NCBI GenBank assembly: GCA_013112635.1
Contig: JABFGF010000006.1
Span: 1 to 64,000 of the forward strand
DNA length: 64,000 bases
Reading direction: 5' to 3'
Origin: Calditrichota bacterium
GTDB lineage: Bacteria; Calditrichota; Calditrichia; Calditrichales; J004
The notes beneath the pieces were generated by a model. That model made no database searches and was not told where the DNA came from. It saw only the letters and a program-made list of their open reading frames with translations. Of the stretch, positions 54,528 to 63,452 are shown piece after piece. Positions within the stretch are counted from its first letter, which is position 1; each line of letters starts with the position of its first letter. The translations under genes were made by a program, and so were the position numbers.

Positions 54528-55154
54528 ATGTCAAAAAGTGATAAGGCCATCAGGGAATTCAAAATCCCTGATATTATTAAAAAAATGAAAGAATCAAAAA
54601 TGGATCGACGGTCTTTTTTAATGCGTATGGCTATTCTATCTGCCGGATCTGCATTAACTTTACCCGGCTGTTCATCTGAAGTAAAACGCACAATTGCTTC
54701 CGGACATAATCCTTCTATTCTCAGCAAAGATGAGTGGAATGTTTTGCTGGCAGTTCAGGATGTGCTTTTTCCAACAGAAGAAAATTCGCCTGGTGCCAGG
54801 GAAATTAACGCTGCTTCATTTGTGCAGTGGATTATTTCAGATAGTGAACTTGATCCTGCTGAAAGGAAGTTTTTAAAAGATGGTTTTAAGTGGCTAAATG
54901 AAGAAGCCGTAGAGCGTTGGGAGAACAATTTTGTGGATATGAAACCTGAGAATCAGGACAAATTATTAAGACATGTTGAGACCCACGACTGGGGAGAATC
55001 ATGGATAGCAGTTATGCTGTTACATATTTTTGAAGCCCTTTTATCTGATCCTGTTTATGGTGGAAACAAAAGCGAAAATGGCTGGAAATGGCTGGACCAT
55101 AACCCTGGGCAACCAAGGCCTGTTGAAGGTAAAATGTATGGAAATTTCCTGTAA
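54528..55154 (+). CDS. Gluconate 2-dehydrogenase subunit 3-like protein (Tat-exported)
   Basis: This 208-residue protein has a twin-arginine signal starting at about residue 26 (RRSFLMRMAILSAGSALTLPGC), with a possible lipobox at the Cys, so it is likely exported folded and lipid-anchored. The mature part matches subunit 3 of membrane-bound gluconate 2-dehydrogenase: LSKDEWNVLLAVQDVLFPTEENSPGA and GGNKSENGWKWLDHNPGQPRP. In that complex it assists the GMC flavoprotein, whose gene follows 136 bases downstream. A long N-terminal leader (25 residues) before the Arg pair is unusual. A GAGGCG ribosome site is present. Confidence 0.86.
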   Translation: MSKSDKAIREFKIPDIIKKMKESKMDRRSFLMRMAILSAGSALTLPGCSSEVKRTIASGHNPSILSKDEWNVLLAVQDVLFPTEENSPGAREINAASFVQWIISDSELDPAERKFLKDGFKWLNEEAVERWENNFVDMKPENQDKLLRHVETHDWGESWIAVMLLHIFEALLSDPVYGGNKSENGWKWLDHNPGQPRPVEGKMYGNFL

Positions 55155-55244
55155 AGTATAAATTGGAAAGAGATTGTTGAAAAGGGGCGCATTAGTCGAA
55201 TTTTCGGTAAACTAATATTTCAAGAAATCAAAAAACGGAATTTA

Positions 55245-55290
55245 ATCAAGGATCAAGTATCCTGAAACAAGAAATCGAGAATCGAGAAAA
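55245..55290 (+). repeat. Degenerate 7-bp tandem repeat directly before the GMC gene
   Basis: Units read ATCAAGG, ATCAAGT, ATCCTGA, AACAAGA, then after one extra base ATCGAGA, ATCGAGA and AAA, ending at the ATG at 55291. The last units resemble the ATTGAGA units at 30,073. Confidence 0.75.
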
Positions 55291-56967
55291 ATGACTGATT
55301 TTGATGTTTGCATTATTGGAAGCGGAGCAGGCGCAGCACCTGTTGCATATACTTTGGCCTTGGCCGGAAAAAAAGTAGTTGTGCTGGAAAAAGGGCCCTG
55401 GTTCAAAAAAGAAGATTTCTTCAAAGATGAACTGGGATGCTGTCGCAGAAGTGTTTTTACTCCAAACCTAAGCGATGAACAACATGTTATCGAAGAAGAA
55501 TATGATGATGGCAGTTGGCGTGGTGAACCTACATTCGATTCCGGTTGGGATTTCTGGAATGGCAATATGGTCGGTGGTTCATCAAACCTGATGAGCGGTT
55601 ATTTTCATCGTATGAAGCCAAAGGATTTTCGTTTGCTTTCAGAATTTGGTCCAATCGATGGAGCAAATATAGTTGACTGGCCGATCTCTTACAGCGATAT
55701 GGAGCCGTATTTTGAAATGGTTGAAAGGATAGTCGGGGTTTCCGGGAAAGTTATCCAACATCCGCATCTGGAACCAAGATCAACAAATGATTTTCCTTAC
55801 CCTCCTTTGGCTGTAAATGAAGTTTCTTCCTGGATTGATAAGGCCGGTTCCGAATTGGGATACAATGTAATCCCAACAGCCCGTGCAATTTTATCGCAAC
55901 CCGTTGAAGGGCGTAATTCCTGTTATTACTCAAATTATTGTGGGTCTTACGGTTGTTCCAGCGGGGCGAAAGGAAGCGCAAGAGAGGCTTTGTTAAATAA
56001 GGCAATTGCCAGCGGTAACTGCGAAATACGTCCATTTTCCAAAGTTTATAAAATATCTACAGATGCAAAAGGGAAAATCAACGGTGCCTTTTATTATGAT
56101 AAAAATGGCAAAAAACAAATCGTTGATGCCAAGAAATATGTAGTTGCCTGCCAGGCCATTGAATCTTCAAGACTGATGATGGCTTCAACCGGATCGAAGT
56201 TTACAAATGGCCTTGCAAACAGTTCCGGCCAACTTGGCAAAAATTTAATATTTTCCGGAGGAGGTTCAGGACAAGGTGATTTTATTTTAGGTGATTTTAC
56301 GGAAGATCAAATCCGTTCTCTAAAGACACCGGGGCTTTTTGTAAACCGTGCTTTACAGGATTGGTATTATTTTGATGACAAAGAGTTTGGCGGACACACA
56401 AAAGGCGGAACGATTGATTTTTTGTGGAAACATGCCAACGGGATTGCCCGAGCAAATGGTTTAAAAAGAGATGGAGATGGCTATCTCGTCTGGGGAAAAC
56501 CGTTAAAGAGGAAACTGGAAAACTATTTTAAAAATGGTCAATATTTACGTTTTGAAGTTTTTAATGATTGGCTTCCTACAGATAATTGTTTTGTTTCTTT
56601 AGACCAGGATGTGAAAGACAAGTGGGGCAATCCGGTTGCCAAATTTCGAATTGGATATCACCAGCAGGATGCAAAAGTGGGGCGTTTTTTGGCTGATAAA
56701 GCAGAAAAAGTTCTTAAGCAGATGGGAGCAAGAAATATAAGATCCGGTATTAGTGGATCTCCGCCACCAAATTTGCAGGCTGGTGGATGCCGTTTTGGAG
56801 ATGATCCGTCAACATCTGTTTTGAATGCTGAATGCCGTGCCCATGATGTGGAAAACCTTTTTGTAACGGATGGTAGTTTTATGCCAACCGGCGGGAGCGT
56901 ACCATACACCTGGACAATCTATGCCAATTCATTTCGTGTAGCAGAAATAATTAAAAATGAAATTTAA
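55291..56967 (+). CDS. GMC-family oxidoreductase (gluconate/glucose dehydrogenase-like)
   Basis: This 558-residue flavoprotein should oxidise a sugar or sugar acid. The FAD-binding motif GSGAGAAPVAYTLALAGKK is at about 11-29, followed by the GMC loop GGSSNLMSGYFHRM and a C-terminal block LQAGGCRFGDDPSTSVLNAE and ENLFVTDGSFMPTGGSVPYT. In most GMC enzymes the end reads xNPTLTI, with a catalytic Asn; here it is SVPYTWTI, so that residue is not obvious. There is no signal peptide, fitting export by the Tat signal of the subunit-3 partner upstream. A cytochrome c subunit, the third part of gluconate dehydrogenase, is not nearby. A 7-bp repeat sits directly before the ATG. Confidence 0.9.
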   Translation: MTDFDVCIIGSGAGAAPVAYTLALAGKKVVVLEKGPWFKKEDFFKDELGCCRRSVFTPNLSDEQHVIEEEYDDGSWRGEPTFDSGWDFWNGNMVGGSSNLMSGYFHRMKPKDFRLLSEFGPIDGANIVDWPISYSDMEPYFEMVERIVGVSGKVIQHPHLEPRSTNDFPYPPLAVNEVSSWIDKAGSELGYNVIPTARAILSQPVEGRNSCYYSNYCGSYGCSSGAKGSAREALLNKAIASGNCEIRPFSKVYKISTDAKGKINGAFYYDKNGKKQIVDAKKYVVACQAIESSRLMMASTGSKFTNGLANSSGQLGKNLIFSGGGSGQGDFILGDFTEDQIRSLKTPGLFVNRALQDWYYFDDKEFGGHTKGGTIDFLWKHANGIARANGLKRDGDGYLVWGKPLKRKLENYFKNGQYLRFEVFNDWLPTDNCFVSLDQDVKDKWGNPVAKFRIGYHQQDAKVGRFLADKAEKVLKQMGARNIRSGISGSPPPNLQAGGCRFGDDPSTSVLNAECRAHDVENLFVTDGSFMPTGGSVPYTWTIYANSFRVAEIIKNEI

Positions 56968-56991
56968 AAACTGTAAGTCGTTGTGGCGGGT

Positions 56992-57933
56992 TTAATTAGA
57001 ATCCTTCAGTTTTAATTCTTTAATTAATTCGGTGATTATTAAGGAGTAAGTCCCTGTTTCATTTTGAATTTTTAGCTTATCTTTTTCGATAATAAAATCA
57101 TCCATATCTGCGATAGTTTTAATTCTGGCACAAACTCCGGTTTCGATATCTATTATAAATATCCTTGTGGCTGTATCAGGAGTTAGATTTTGCTGTAAAA
57201 ACAAAAAATTACCATATAGTTGCAATTTATTTACCGACTCCCATCTTAGTTTTGCCGGCCCACCTAACAGATCATAATCGTTTACAAATAACCAGCCATA
57301 CAATTCTTTCTTTTTAATAATGACAGAGTGTGAGGTTTTAAATACTTTGTAAGTTTGATTGCTATCAGCAAAAACCAAACTATCACCTGTGGAATTTCTA
57401 TAATGATTGTGTGCGTAATAAATCAACCAGGAATCTCTTCCGGAATTTTCCATTTCTGTGTAATAAATATTGGGTAGTTTTACGGAGCCTTCCAGCCATT
57501 TTATTTTAGGGAAAATAACCAGATCAATATATTTATTAGTTTTGGGTGAACGGCTGAATTGGTTGGCTTTTAGAATCCATTTTAAAGATGGATCAGCAGA
57601 ATCTCTTTTTGCCGGTAAAAGATGCTTTTTAAAAGTTTCTAAAAAAGATTTATTTTTGTTTTCTAATAAGGCAGGTGGAATTGCCACTATATTTTTTATG
57701 TTGCAGAAGCAGCCAGAAGTGTTTATTTCAAATTTCTCATTTGTAAAACCATTTGTAATAATACAATATTTCCCACCAAAACCACTTCCGCTTTCAGATC
57801 AAAACAGTAAAGTGTCAACTATTTCATCACTATTAAAATCTTCATTTAAAATTGTAACCTGCTGGCCGTTAACACCAAGTGGAATTATCCAAAATATTAA
57901 ATATTGTAAGGCTTTTTGGGGGAGAAGATTCAT
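56992..57933 (-). pseudogene. Secreted protein gene interrupted by an in-frame TGA
   Basis: From ATG 57933 the minus strand encodes a signal peptide (MNLLPQKALQYLIFWII, ending GVNGQ) and continues to a TGA at 57799-57801 (codon 45). The same frame then stays open for 268 more codons to 56992 with coding-like sequence (SESGSGFGGKYCIITNG, then IPPALLENKNKSFLETFKK). There is no frameshift, only the single stop. The 3' part alone has a GTG start at 57687 but lacks a signal. I recognise no domain; the mature part is beta-rich with Tyr/Lys. A nonsense mutation, or a sequencing or assembly error, is likeliest; selenocysteine is unlikely because I see no SECIS-like hairpin or Cys/Sec context. Confidence 0.75.
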
Positions 57934-57997
57934 ATCAGATGTTTTGTTGTACCTTTTATTGCGGGTGGTTTTTCTCAAGAAAACTTGGCTGAAGAAC

Positions 57998-59104
57998 TTA
58001 TTCAACTAATTCAAAATCATTTTTTTCTAATTCATACCCGTTGACAATAAGGGCAAGTTGGTGTAAACCCGGATAAAGCTTCCGGGTTGTAATAACCTTA
58101 AAATGCTGTTTTCTTTTTATGGTTGAGGATGAGTTATTGGGATAATTTTTTTCGCTTATTGAAAATACTTTTTTTGAGAGGCTTCCATTCGACTTTTGGT
58201 AATAAATAGCGTATTCCAGCCTAATTTTGGAAATCGATTTACTTGCATTAACAAGTTGGAATTCAAAATCCAGCGAGCCGCCTACCTTAACTACTGGAGT
58301 TAAAATCTTCAGATCTTTGATTTTAATTTCTTCTATGGATCCAAAACCAAATAATTCCAGAACCTGTTGATTCCCCTGTTTTAACAATGTTCGGCAAGCA
58401 TGCTTTATAAGCCAATCGGTTTCTTTTGATTCACCCTGCCATTTTTTAACGAGGTTAATCACAATATCTGCATTGTCTTTTGAAATATCGTTTAAATTAT
58501 TGGCTACACTCCGTCTTACAGATTCTGAGTTATCATTTCTTAAGTTTTCAAGAATAGGCAGGATTGGTGACGGATTCTCCTTAAACGCAGGAATTGCGAT
58601 GGCCCATGGCAATCTTGGCCTGCAGCCTTCTGAGGCGAGGCGCCTGACAGATGGGTGTTTATGTTTTGACCATTTTAACATTTGATCAATCATTTTTTGG
58701 GGATACATAATTATAAACGGACGAACAGCAAACTCACAACTTGTGAACTGAGTAATCACTTCAAATGCATTAATTGAAGTATCATAATTGTCAAGACCGT
58801 ACTGTTCAATAAAATCAGGGAATAACATGTATTCAAAGCTGTCTTTTGGGGCCCCATATTTTTGCAGCATTTCTATGCCACCGATTATTGAATTGATTTT
58901 TTCTGCATAGTCGCCTTTAAGATGGGTTTTTAAAGCGGTTGCAATATGGCGCATCCTTTGTTTTAATTCTTTATCACCCCAATCTTTATCATAAATTTGA
59001 TCTAAAAAAACTTCTTTGGTAAAACCAGGAACAACCTCTGAAAATGCATTTGTAAAGTTTTCAAAGAATTTCTGATTGTAAATATTTTTTAATAACTCAG
59101 CCAT
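57998..59104 (-). CDS. DNA alkylation repair protein, AlkC-like
   Basis: This 368-residue protein is a HEAT-like repeat DNA glycosylase of the AlkC/AlkD superfamily, which removes 3-methyladenine-type lesions. The N-terminal two-thirds are helical repeats, including the motif HPSVRRLASEGCRPRLPWA and ENLRNDNSESVRRSVANNLN. The last 110 residues form an Ig-like beta domain (VVKVGGSLDFEFQLVNASKS, YAIYYQKSN), which is characteristic of AlkC and absent from AlkD. The length also fits AlkC. It lies 48 bases downstream of alaS in the same direction, so the two may be co-transcribed. Confidence 0.85.
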   Translation of the reverse strand: MAELLKNIYNQKFFENFTNAFSEVVPGFTKEVFLDQIYDKDWGDKELKQRMRHIATALKTHLKGDYAEKINSIIGGIEMLQKYGAPKDSFEYMLFPDFIEQYGLDNYDTSINAFEVITQFTSCEFAVRPFIIMYPQKMIDQMLKWSKHKHPSVRRLASEGCRPRLPWAIAIPAFKENPSPILPILENLRNDNSESVRRSVANNLNDISKDNADIVINLVKKWQGESKETDWLIKHACRTLLKQGNQQVLELFGFGSIEEIKIKDLKILTPVVKVGGSLDFEFQLVNASKSISKIRLEYAIYYQKSNGSLSKKVFSISEKNYPNNSSSTIKRKQHFKVITTRKLYPGLHQLALIVNGYELEKNDFELVE

Positions 59105-59152
59105 TTATTTAGAGGTTACTCCAGAACTTAAAAAATTCAAGATTATATTTTG

Positions 59153-61759
59153 TTATGCTAATTCTTCGAACCTCTTCAAAGCTTCATCCAGTTTGCTAAC
59201 ATCTTTACCGCCTGCAGAAGCCATATGCGGTTTTCCGCCACCACCACCACCGGCAGTTATGGCAACTTCACGAACAAGATCACCAGCTTTATATTTTTTT
59301 AGAAGATCATCACTCACAAGAGCAACAAAAGCAAGCTTGTCACCATTTACACTGGCAATTAGCCCGATTGTGTTTTTAACTTTTTCACGCAATTTGTCAC
59401 CTAAGTCTTTCAGAGATTTCATATCAACATTGTCAACTTTGTGGATAAGCACTTTTACTGAGTTTATTTCTTTTGCTGAATTTATTATTCCATTAAGATC
59501 GCCACTGAGCTGATCAGACTTTGTTTGGGCAAGCTCTTTCTCCAGATTTTTCTTATCATCCAACAAAGATTGCACCTTTACATTAATTTCGCTTTCAGGG
59601 CTATTAAGCAATTGCCCAATTTCACTCACACGGCTGCGGGTACTTTGGAAATATTGTACTGCCTTTGGCCCGGTGATGGCTTCAATCCGGCGTACACCGG
59701 CTGCTATTCCTTCCTCTGTAGTAATTATAAAAGGTCCTATTTCGCCGGTACCATTTACATGTGTACCACCACACAATTCAAGACTGTAATCGCCTACTTT
59801 TACTGTCCGAACGATATCACCATATTTTTCTCCAAACAGAGCCATAGCGCCTTCGGCTTTAGCTTCTTCAATATTTTTCCAGGCAATTTCCAGGTGTGTG
59901 TCTTTTTGGATTTGTTCATTAACAATTTGCTCAATTTTGCCTATTTCCTGCGGGGTTACTTTTTCAAAGTGTGTAAAATCAAATCGCAAACGATCGGGTT
60001 CGACCAAGGAACCGGACTGGTGTACATGATCACCCAAAACCTGTTGCAAAGCAGCTTGTAATAAATGGGTCGCTGTATGGTTTTTAATTGTTCTTCTTCT
60101 TTCAGAATCATTTATTTGTGCATAAACTTTATCAGAGGTCGGATTAAATTCTCCTTTACTTTCACAAATGTGGATTATAGCGTTGCCTTCTTTTTGAGTA
60201 TCTAAAATATCCAAAGTAAACCCATCGCCTTCAAGTGTTCCCTTATCCCCAACTTGCCCACCGGATTCAGCGTAAAATGGGGTTTTTAATAGTCGTAAAT
60301 TTATAGTTTTTCCATCTTTATGGTAACGGCTGATGTGTGAATTAATAGTTGTTTCTTCATACCCCACAAATTCAGAATCATCGCCATCATTCATAACAAC
60401 CCATTCATCGGTGCTAACAGTTTGCGATGTGAATTTTGCAGCAGCACGGGCACGTTTCCGCTGGTTGTTCATTTCTTTTTCAAAACCAGCCATATCAATA
60501 GCAAGATTGTTTTCATCGGCCATAAGACGAGTCAGATCAACTGGAAAGCCGAAAGTATCGTACAATTTAAACACCTCCGTACCGGGAATTATGTTTTCAT
60601 TATTTTGAGATAGCTGTTTAACTATTTTAGCAAAGATTTCCAAACCTCGATCCAGAGTGCGATTAAAATGTTCTTCTTCGGCCCGGATAACTTTTATAAC
60701 ATGATCCTTGCGTTCTTTTAATTCAGGATATGCATCACCCATGTGTTTTACCAATCCAGGTACAAGTTTATATAGAAAGGGCTCATGCAAATTTAAATTA
60801 CGACCATATCTCGCTGCTCTGCGTAGGATCCGGCGCATAACATATCCACGTCCCTCATTAGAAGGCAGGCCGCCATCAGCAATTGAAAAGGTAAGCATTC
60901 TGATATGATCGGCGATTACCCGGAAAGCAATCTGCTCTTTAGATGTGATATAACTTTCCCCGACAAGCTTGCCTATTTCATTTAAAATGGGCATAAACAC
61001 ATCTGTGTCGTAATTGGAGTTTTTGTTTTGCATTACTGCAACAATACGTTCAAAGCCGGCGCCGGTATCAACATGCTTGGCTGGCAAGGAAGTAAGTGTC
61101 CCACTTTCATCACGATTATACTGAATAAATACAAGGTTCCAGATTTCAATTACCTCCGGAACCCCGGCATTAACCAGTTTACCGCCTGACAAATCCGGTG
61201 TTAAATCAATATGGATTTCAGAGCATGGTCCGCATGGTCCTGTTGCACCCATTTCCCAAAAATTATCTTCTTTGCTACATTGCAAAATATGTGATGGATC
61301 AATATCTGTCATTTCTTTCCACAAGTTTTCAGCTTCATAATCTGCTTCAAGTCCATCGCCTTTGTCACCACCAAAAACGGTTGCATACAATCTTTCTTTC
61401 GGAAGTTTCCAAACTTCAGTCAACAATTCCCAGGCCCAGGCAATTGCTTCTTTTTTGTAATAATCACCAAAAGACCAGTTACCTAGCATTTCAAAAAAAG
61501 TATGATGGTATGTATCGTGTCCCACTTCTTCAAGGTCATTATGTTTTCCGCTTACGCGAATACATTTTTGGGAGTTTGCAGCTCGTTTAAAATCCCGCTC
61601 ACCTTTTGCAAGGAAAACATCCTTAAACTGATTCATACCGGCGTTGGTAAATAACAGGGTAGGATCGTCTAAAGGAACAACAGAAGCGCTTTGAACAAAC
61701 GTATGTTGTTTATCCTTAAAAAAATCTATAAATTGTTTGCGTATTTCATTTGAAGTCAT
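59153..61759 (-). CDS. alaS: Alanine--tRNA ligase
   Basis: This 868-residue class II synthetase is full length for the bacterial family. The catalytic core has FTNAGMNQFKDVFLA (motif 1), HHTFFEMLGNWSFGDYYKKE (motif 2) and GRGYVMRRILRRAARYG (motif 3). The editing domain has NHTATHLLQAALQ and LCGGTHVNGTGEIG, with zinc ligands in the H-x-x-x-H and C-x-x-x-H motifs. The C-terminal coiled coil and DHHA1 domain end in AGGGGGGKPHMASAGG. A GGGGA ribosome site precedes the ATG. I see no T-box-like leader in the 167-base upstream spacer. Confidence 0.97.
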   Translation of the reverse strand: MTSNEIRKQFIDFFKDKQHTFVQSASVVPLDDPTLLFTNAGMNQFKDVFLAKGERDFKRAANSQKCIRVSGKHNDLEEVGHDTYHHTFFEMLGNWSFGDYYKKEAIAWAWELLTEVWKLPKERLYATVFGGDKGDGLEADYEAENLWKEMTDIDPSHILQCSKEDNFWEMGATGPCGPCSEIHIDLTPDLSGGKLVNAGVPEVIEIWNLVFIQYNRDESGTLTSLPAKHVDTGAGFERIVAVMQNKNSNYDTDVFMPILNEIGKLVGESYITSKEQIAFRVIADHIRMLTFSIADGGLPSNEGRGYVMRRILRRAARYGRNLNLHEPFLYKLVPGLVKHMGDAYPELKERKDHVIKVIRAEEEHFNRTLDRGLEIFAKIVKQLSQNNENIIPGTEVFKLYDTFGFPVDLTRLMADENNLAIDMAGFEKEMNNQRKRARAAAKFTSQTVSTDEWVVMNDGDDSEFVGYEETTINSHISRYHKDGKTINLRLLKTPFYAESGGQVGDKGTLEGDGFTLDILDTQKEGNAIIHICESKGEFNPTSDKVYAQINDSERRRTIKNHTATHLLQAALQQVLGDHVHQSGSLVEPDRLRFDFTHFEKVTPQEIGKIEQIVNEQIQKDTHLEIAWKNIEEAKAEGAMALFGEKYGDIVRTVKVGDYSLELCGGTHVNGTGEIGPFIITTEEGIAAGVRRIEAITGPKAVQYFQSTRSRVSEIGQLLNSPESEINVKVQSLLDDKKNLEKELAQTKSDQLSGDLNGIINSAKEINSVKVLIHKVDNVDMKSLKDLGDKLREKVKNTIGLIASVNGDKLAFVALVSDDLLKKYKAGDLVREVAITAGGGGGGKPHMASAGGKDVSKLDEALKRFEELA

Positions 61760-61926
61760 GGATTCCCCATTTTATTTTAGATAATTCTTTATTAATTTTC
61801 TTTAGTTACGATAATAAGGACTGTATATTTTCGATCATTTTAGAAAGAACTCTAAGACAATTTTAAAAAAGCTGAAAATAACAAAACTATAATTTTACTA
61901 CAACACGTTTTAATGGCGACATAAAC

Positions 61927-62301
61927 ATGGGTGACGAAAAAAAAACGATTCTGTACATAGATGATGATTATCAGGCCGGTTTATTGTGTAAAGTTTTTCT
62001 GGAGAAAGCGGGTTTTCTTGTGGAAATTGTTTTAAATACAATTGAAGCACGCAAGGTTTTGTCTGAGAAAAAAATTGATATGGTAATAACGGATATTGGA
62101 CTTCCCGGTGAAAATGGCGTTGAATTTTATAAATGGATGATGACATCGAAATACAATAATATGCCTGTTTTAATAGTTTCTGCACATGCAATGGGCTTTA
62201 GTGAAGTATTAACTGAACACCGCGATATTTTCTTTGAAAAACCTATTTTCTTTCCAACATTTATTGATAAAATTAAAGAAGTTTTTAATTCTAAAAAATA
62301 G
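61927..62301 (+). CDS. Stand-alone response regulator receiver domain
   Basis: This 124-residue protein consists only of a receiver domain: acidic pocket DDD (12-14), phosphoacceptor D56 (DMVITDIGLPGENG), a Thr/Ser switch replaced by VSAHAMG near 90 and the conserved Lys in FEKPIFF. Without an output domain it must signal by protein contact, as in CheY or Spo0F. It is transcribed divergently from alaS and converges on the receiver/HD-like gene, from which it is separated by 11 bases. No dedicated kinase is adjacent; the PAS histidine kinase 8 kb upstream is one candidate. Confidence 0.93.
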   Translation: MGDEKKTILYIDDDYQAGLLCKVFLEKAGFLVEIVLNTIEARKVLSEKKIDMVITDIGLPGENGVEFYKWMMTSKYNNMPVLIVSAHAMGFSEVLTEHRDIFFEKPIFFPTFIDKIKEVFNSKK

Positions 62302-62312
62302 CCTGTCTTTGC

Positions 62313-63452
62313 TTATACAAATATCTTAATGGGCTGTTGCACTCCAACTGACACATCATATGATTTCAAACGTTGGATTAGAGGATCTGTAAGCTCTGTA
62401 TCTTTTGCTACAAGCATTTTTCCTTGTAAACTAATAATATTTTGATTTGTTAACATATTTGATTTTAATTGTGCCAGTGCAAGTGTTTTTTGCATCCTTT
62501 CTTTTTCACTAATTTGAACATGCTCCAATAAATCCACAACCTTGGGGTTATATTTACTTTTATCTCTTTTAAGTATGGACATGGCTGAAGGTTTCGAAAT
62601 ACCCCGGAAAATCATTTCATCAAAACCCAAAACAACTTTCAAAATTTGGGATGATAAAACTATAAATTTTTGAACTGGAGCAAGTGGCGTGCTAATTTTT
62701 TGATGTTCGCTGAAGTCCGTATTTTGATTTCGAATGATTTGTGATACATCCTCTAGTCTTGGTATTTGTTTTATTAATTGCGCACCGATTTCCGGGTGTT
62801 CTGCAAGCATATTTCGCTCTTTTGCTGATAACTCTTCCTGATGATATACTTTTTCCAGAATATGGTTGGGCAGTGTTACAAAACCAATTTGTGATAACAT
62901 AGCTGCCATGTCCAGTTTCCAAATATTATTCAGTTTCAACAATCTGGCGATTTGGTTTACATATCTTTTTACCCGGTTAGCACGACCGAAAGCAGCAGGA
63001 TTTACCATCCCTAAAATCTCTGTCAAAACATTTATCGAATTTTTCAATGTTTTTTCTAGCAATTCCTTTTCGCCTGTAAGAAGTTGGTTTTGGCGGATAG
63101 CCTCATGGAGAGCACTTATAAGTGCTTCATTGGAGCAAGGTTTAGTTAGGAACCTAAATATGCTCCCATGGTTTACAGCATCAATGGCGTTTTCAATATT
63201 TGCATAGCCGGTTAATAGAATTCGAGAGCTATCCGGGGAAATTTTCTTAACTTCGGCTAAAAATTCACTACCTTTCATTTTTGGCATTTGCATATCGCTT
63301 ACGACTACTGCAAAAGGGCCTTGGTTTTTTATTATTTCTAAACCTTCATGTCCTCCTGGGGCAGTGGTAATAGAGAATTCCCGTCTCAAATTTCGTTTAA
63401 ATGAAGACAATACATTTTCTTCATCATCTACAAATAAGATTTTTTTATTCAT
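62313..63452 (-). CDS. Response regulator with a degenerate HD-GYP-like output domain
   Basis: This 379-residue protein has a receiver domain (1-120) with VDDEEN, phosphoacceptor D53 (VVVSDMQMPKMKG) and K104 (FLTKP). The C-terminal domain (about 135-260) aligns with HD-GYP cyclic-di-GMP phosphodiesterases, whose metal-binding motif LHDIGKIGIP is replaced by LSQIGFVTLP (186-195), and the later HHE...GYP region by RNQNTDFSE. Only the downstream EHPEIGAQLI helix survives. It is probably a catalytically dead signalling scaffold. I chose ATG 63452, after a GAGGAA site; it overlaps the HDOD gene by 8 bases, so the two are coupled. Confidence 0.87.
   Translation of the reverse strand: MNKKILFVDDEENVLSSFKRNLRREFSITTAPGGHEGLEIIKNQGPFAVVVSDMQMPKMKGSEFLAEVKKISPDSSRILLTGYANIENAIDAVNHGSIFRFLTKPCSNEALISALHEAIRQNQLLTGEKELLEKTLKNSINVLTEILGMVNPAAFGRANRVKRYVNQIARLLKLNNIWKLDMAAMLSQIGFVTLPNHILEKVYHQEELSAKERNMLAEHPEIGAQLIKQIPRLEDVSQIIRNQNTDFSEHQKISTPLAPVQKFIVLSSQILKVVLGFDEMIFRGISKPSAMSILKRDKSKYNPKVVDLLEHVQISEKERMQKTLALAQLKSNMLTNQNIISLQGKMLVAKDTELTDPLIQRLKSYDVSVGVQQPIKIFV

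Noticed and set aside
57799-57801. Selenocysteine codon hypothesis for the in-frame TGA
   Set aside because: By eye the bases after the TGA form no SECIS-like stem-loop, and the surrounding residues (DTLLF and SESGSG) do not resemble a redox motif; a nonsense mutation is simpler.
59525-60061. Open frame of 178 codons on the plus strand
   Set aside because: It lies fully inside alaS on the opposite strand, in a region with strong editing-domain motifs; it is a shadow frame with Cys/Phe/Tyr-rich, non-protein-like composition.
61760-61926. T-box or other leader control before alaS
   Set aside because: The spacer shows no T-box sequence, no strong hairpin and no terminator-like structure.
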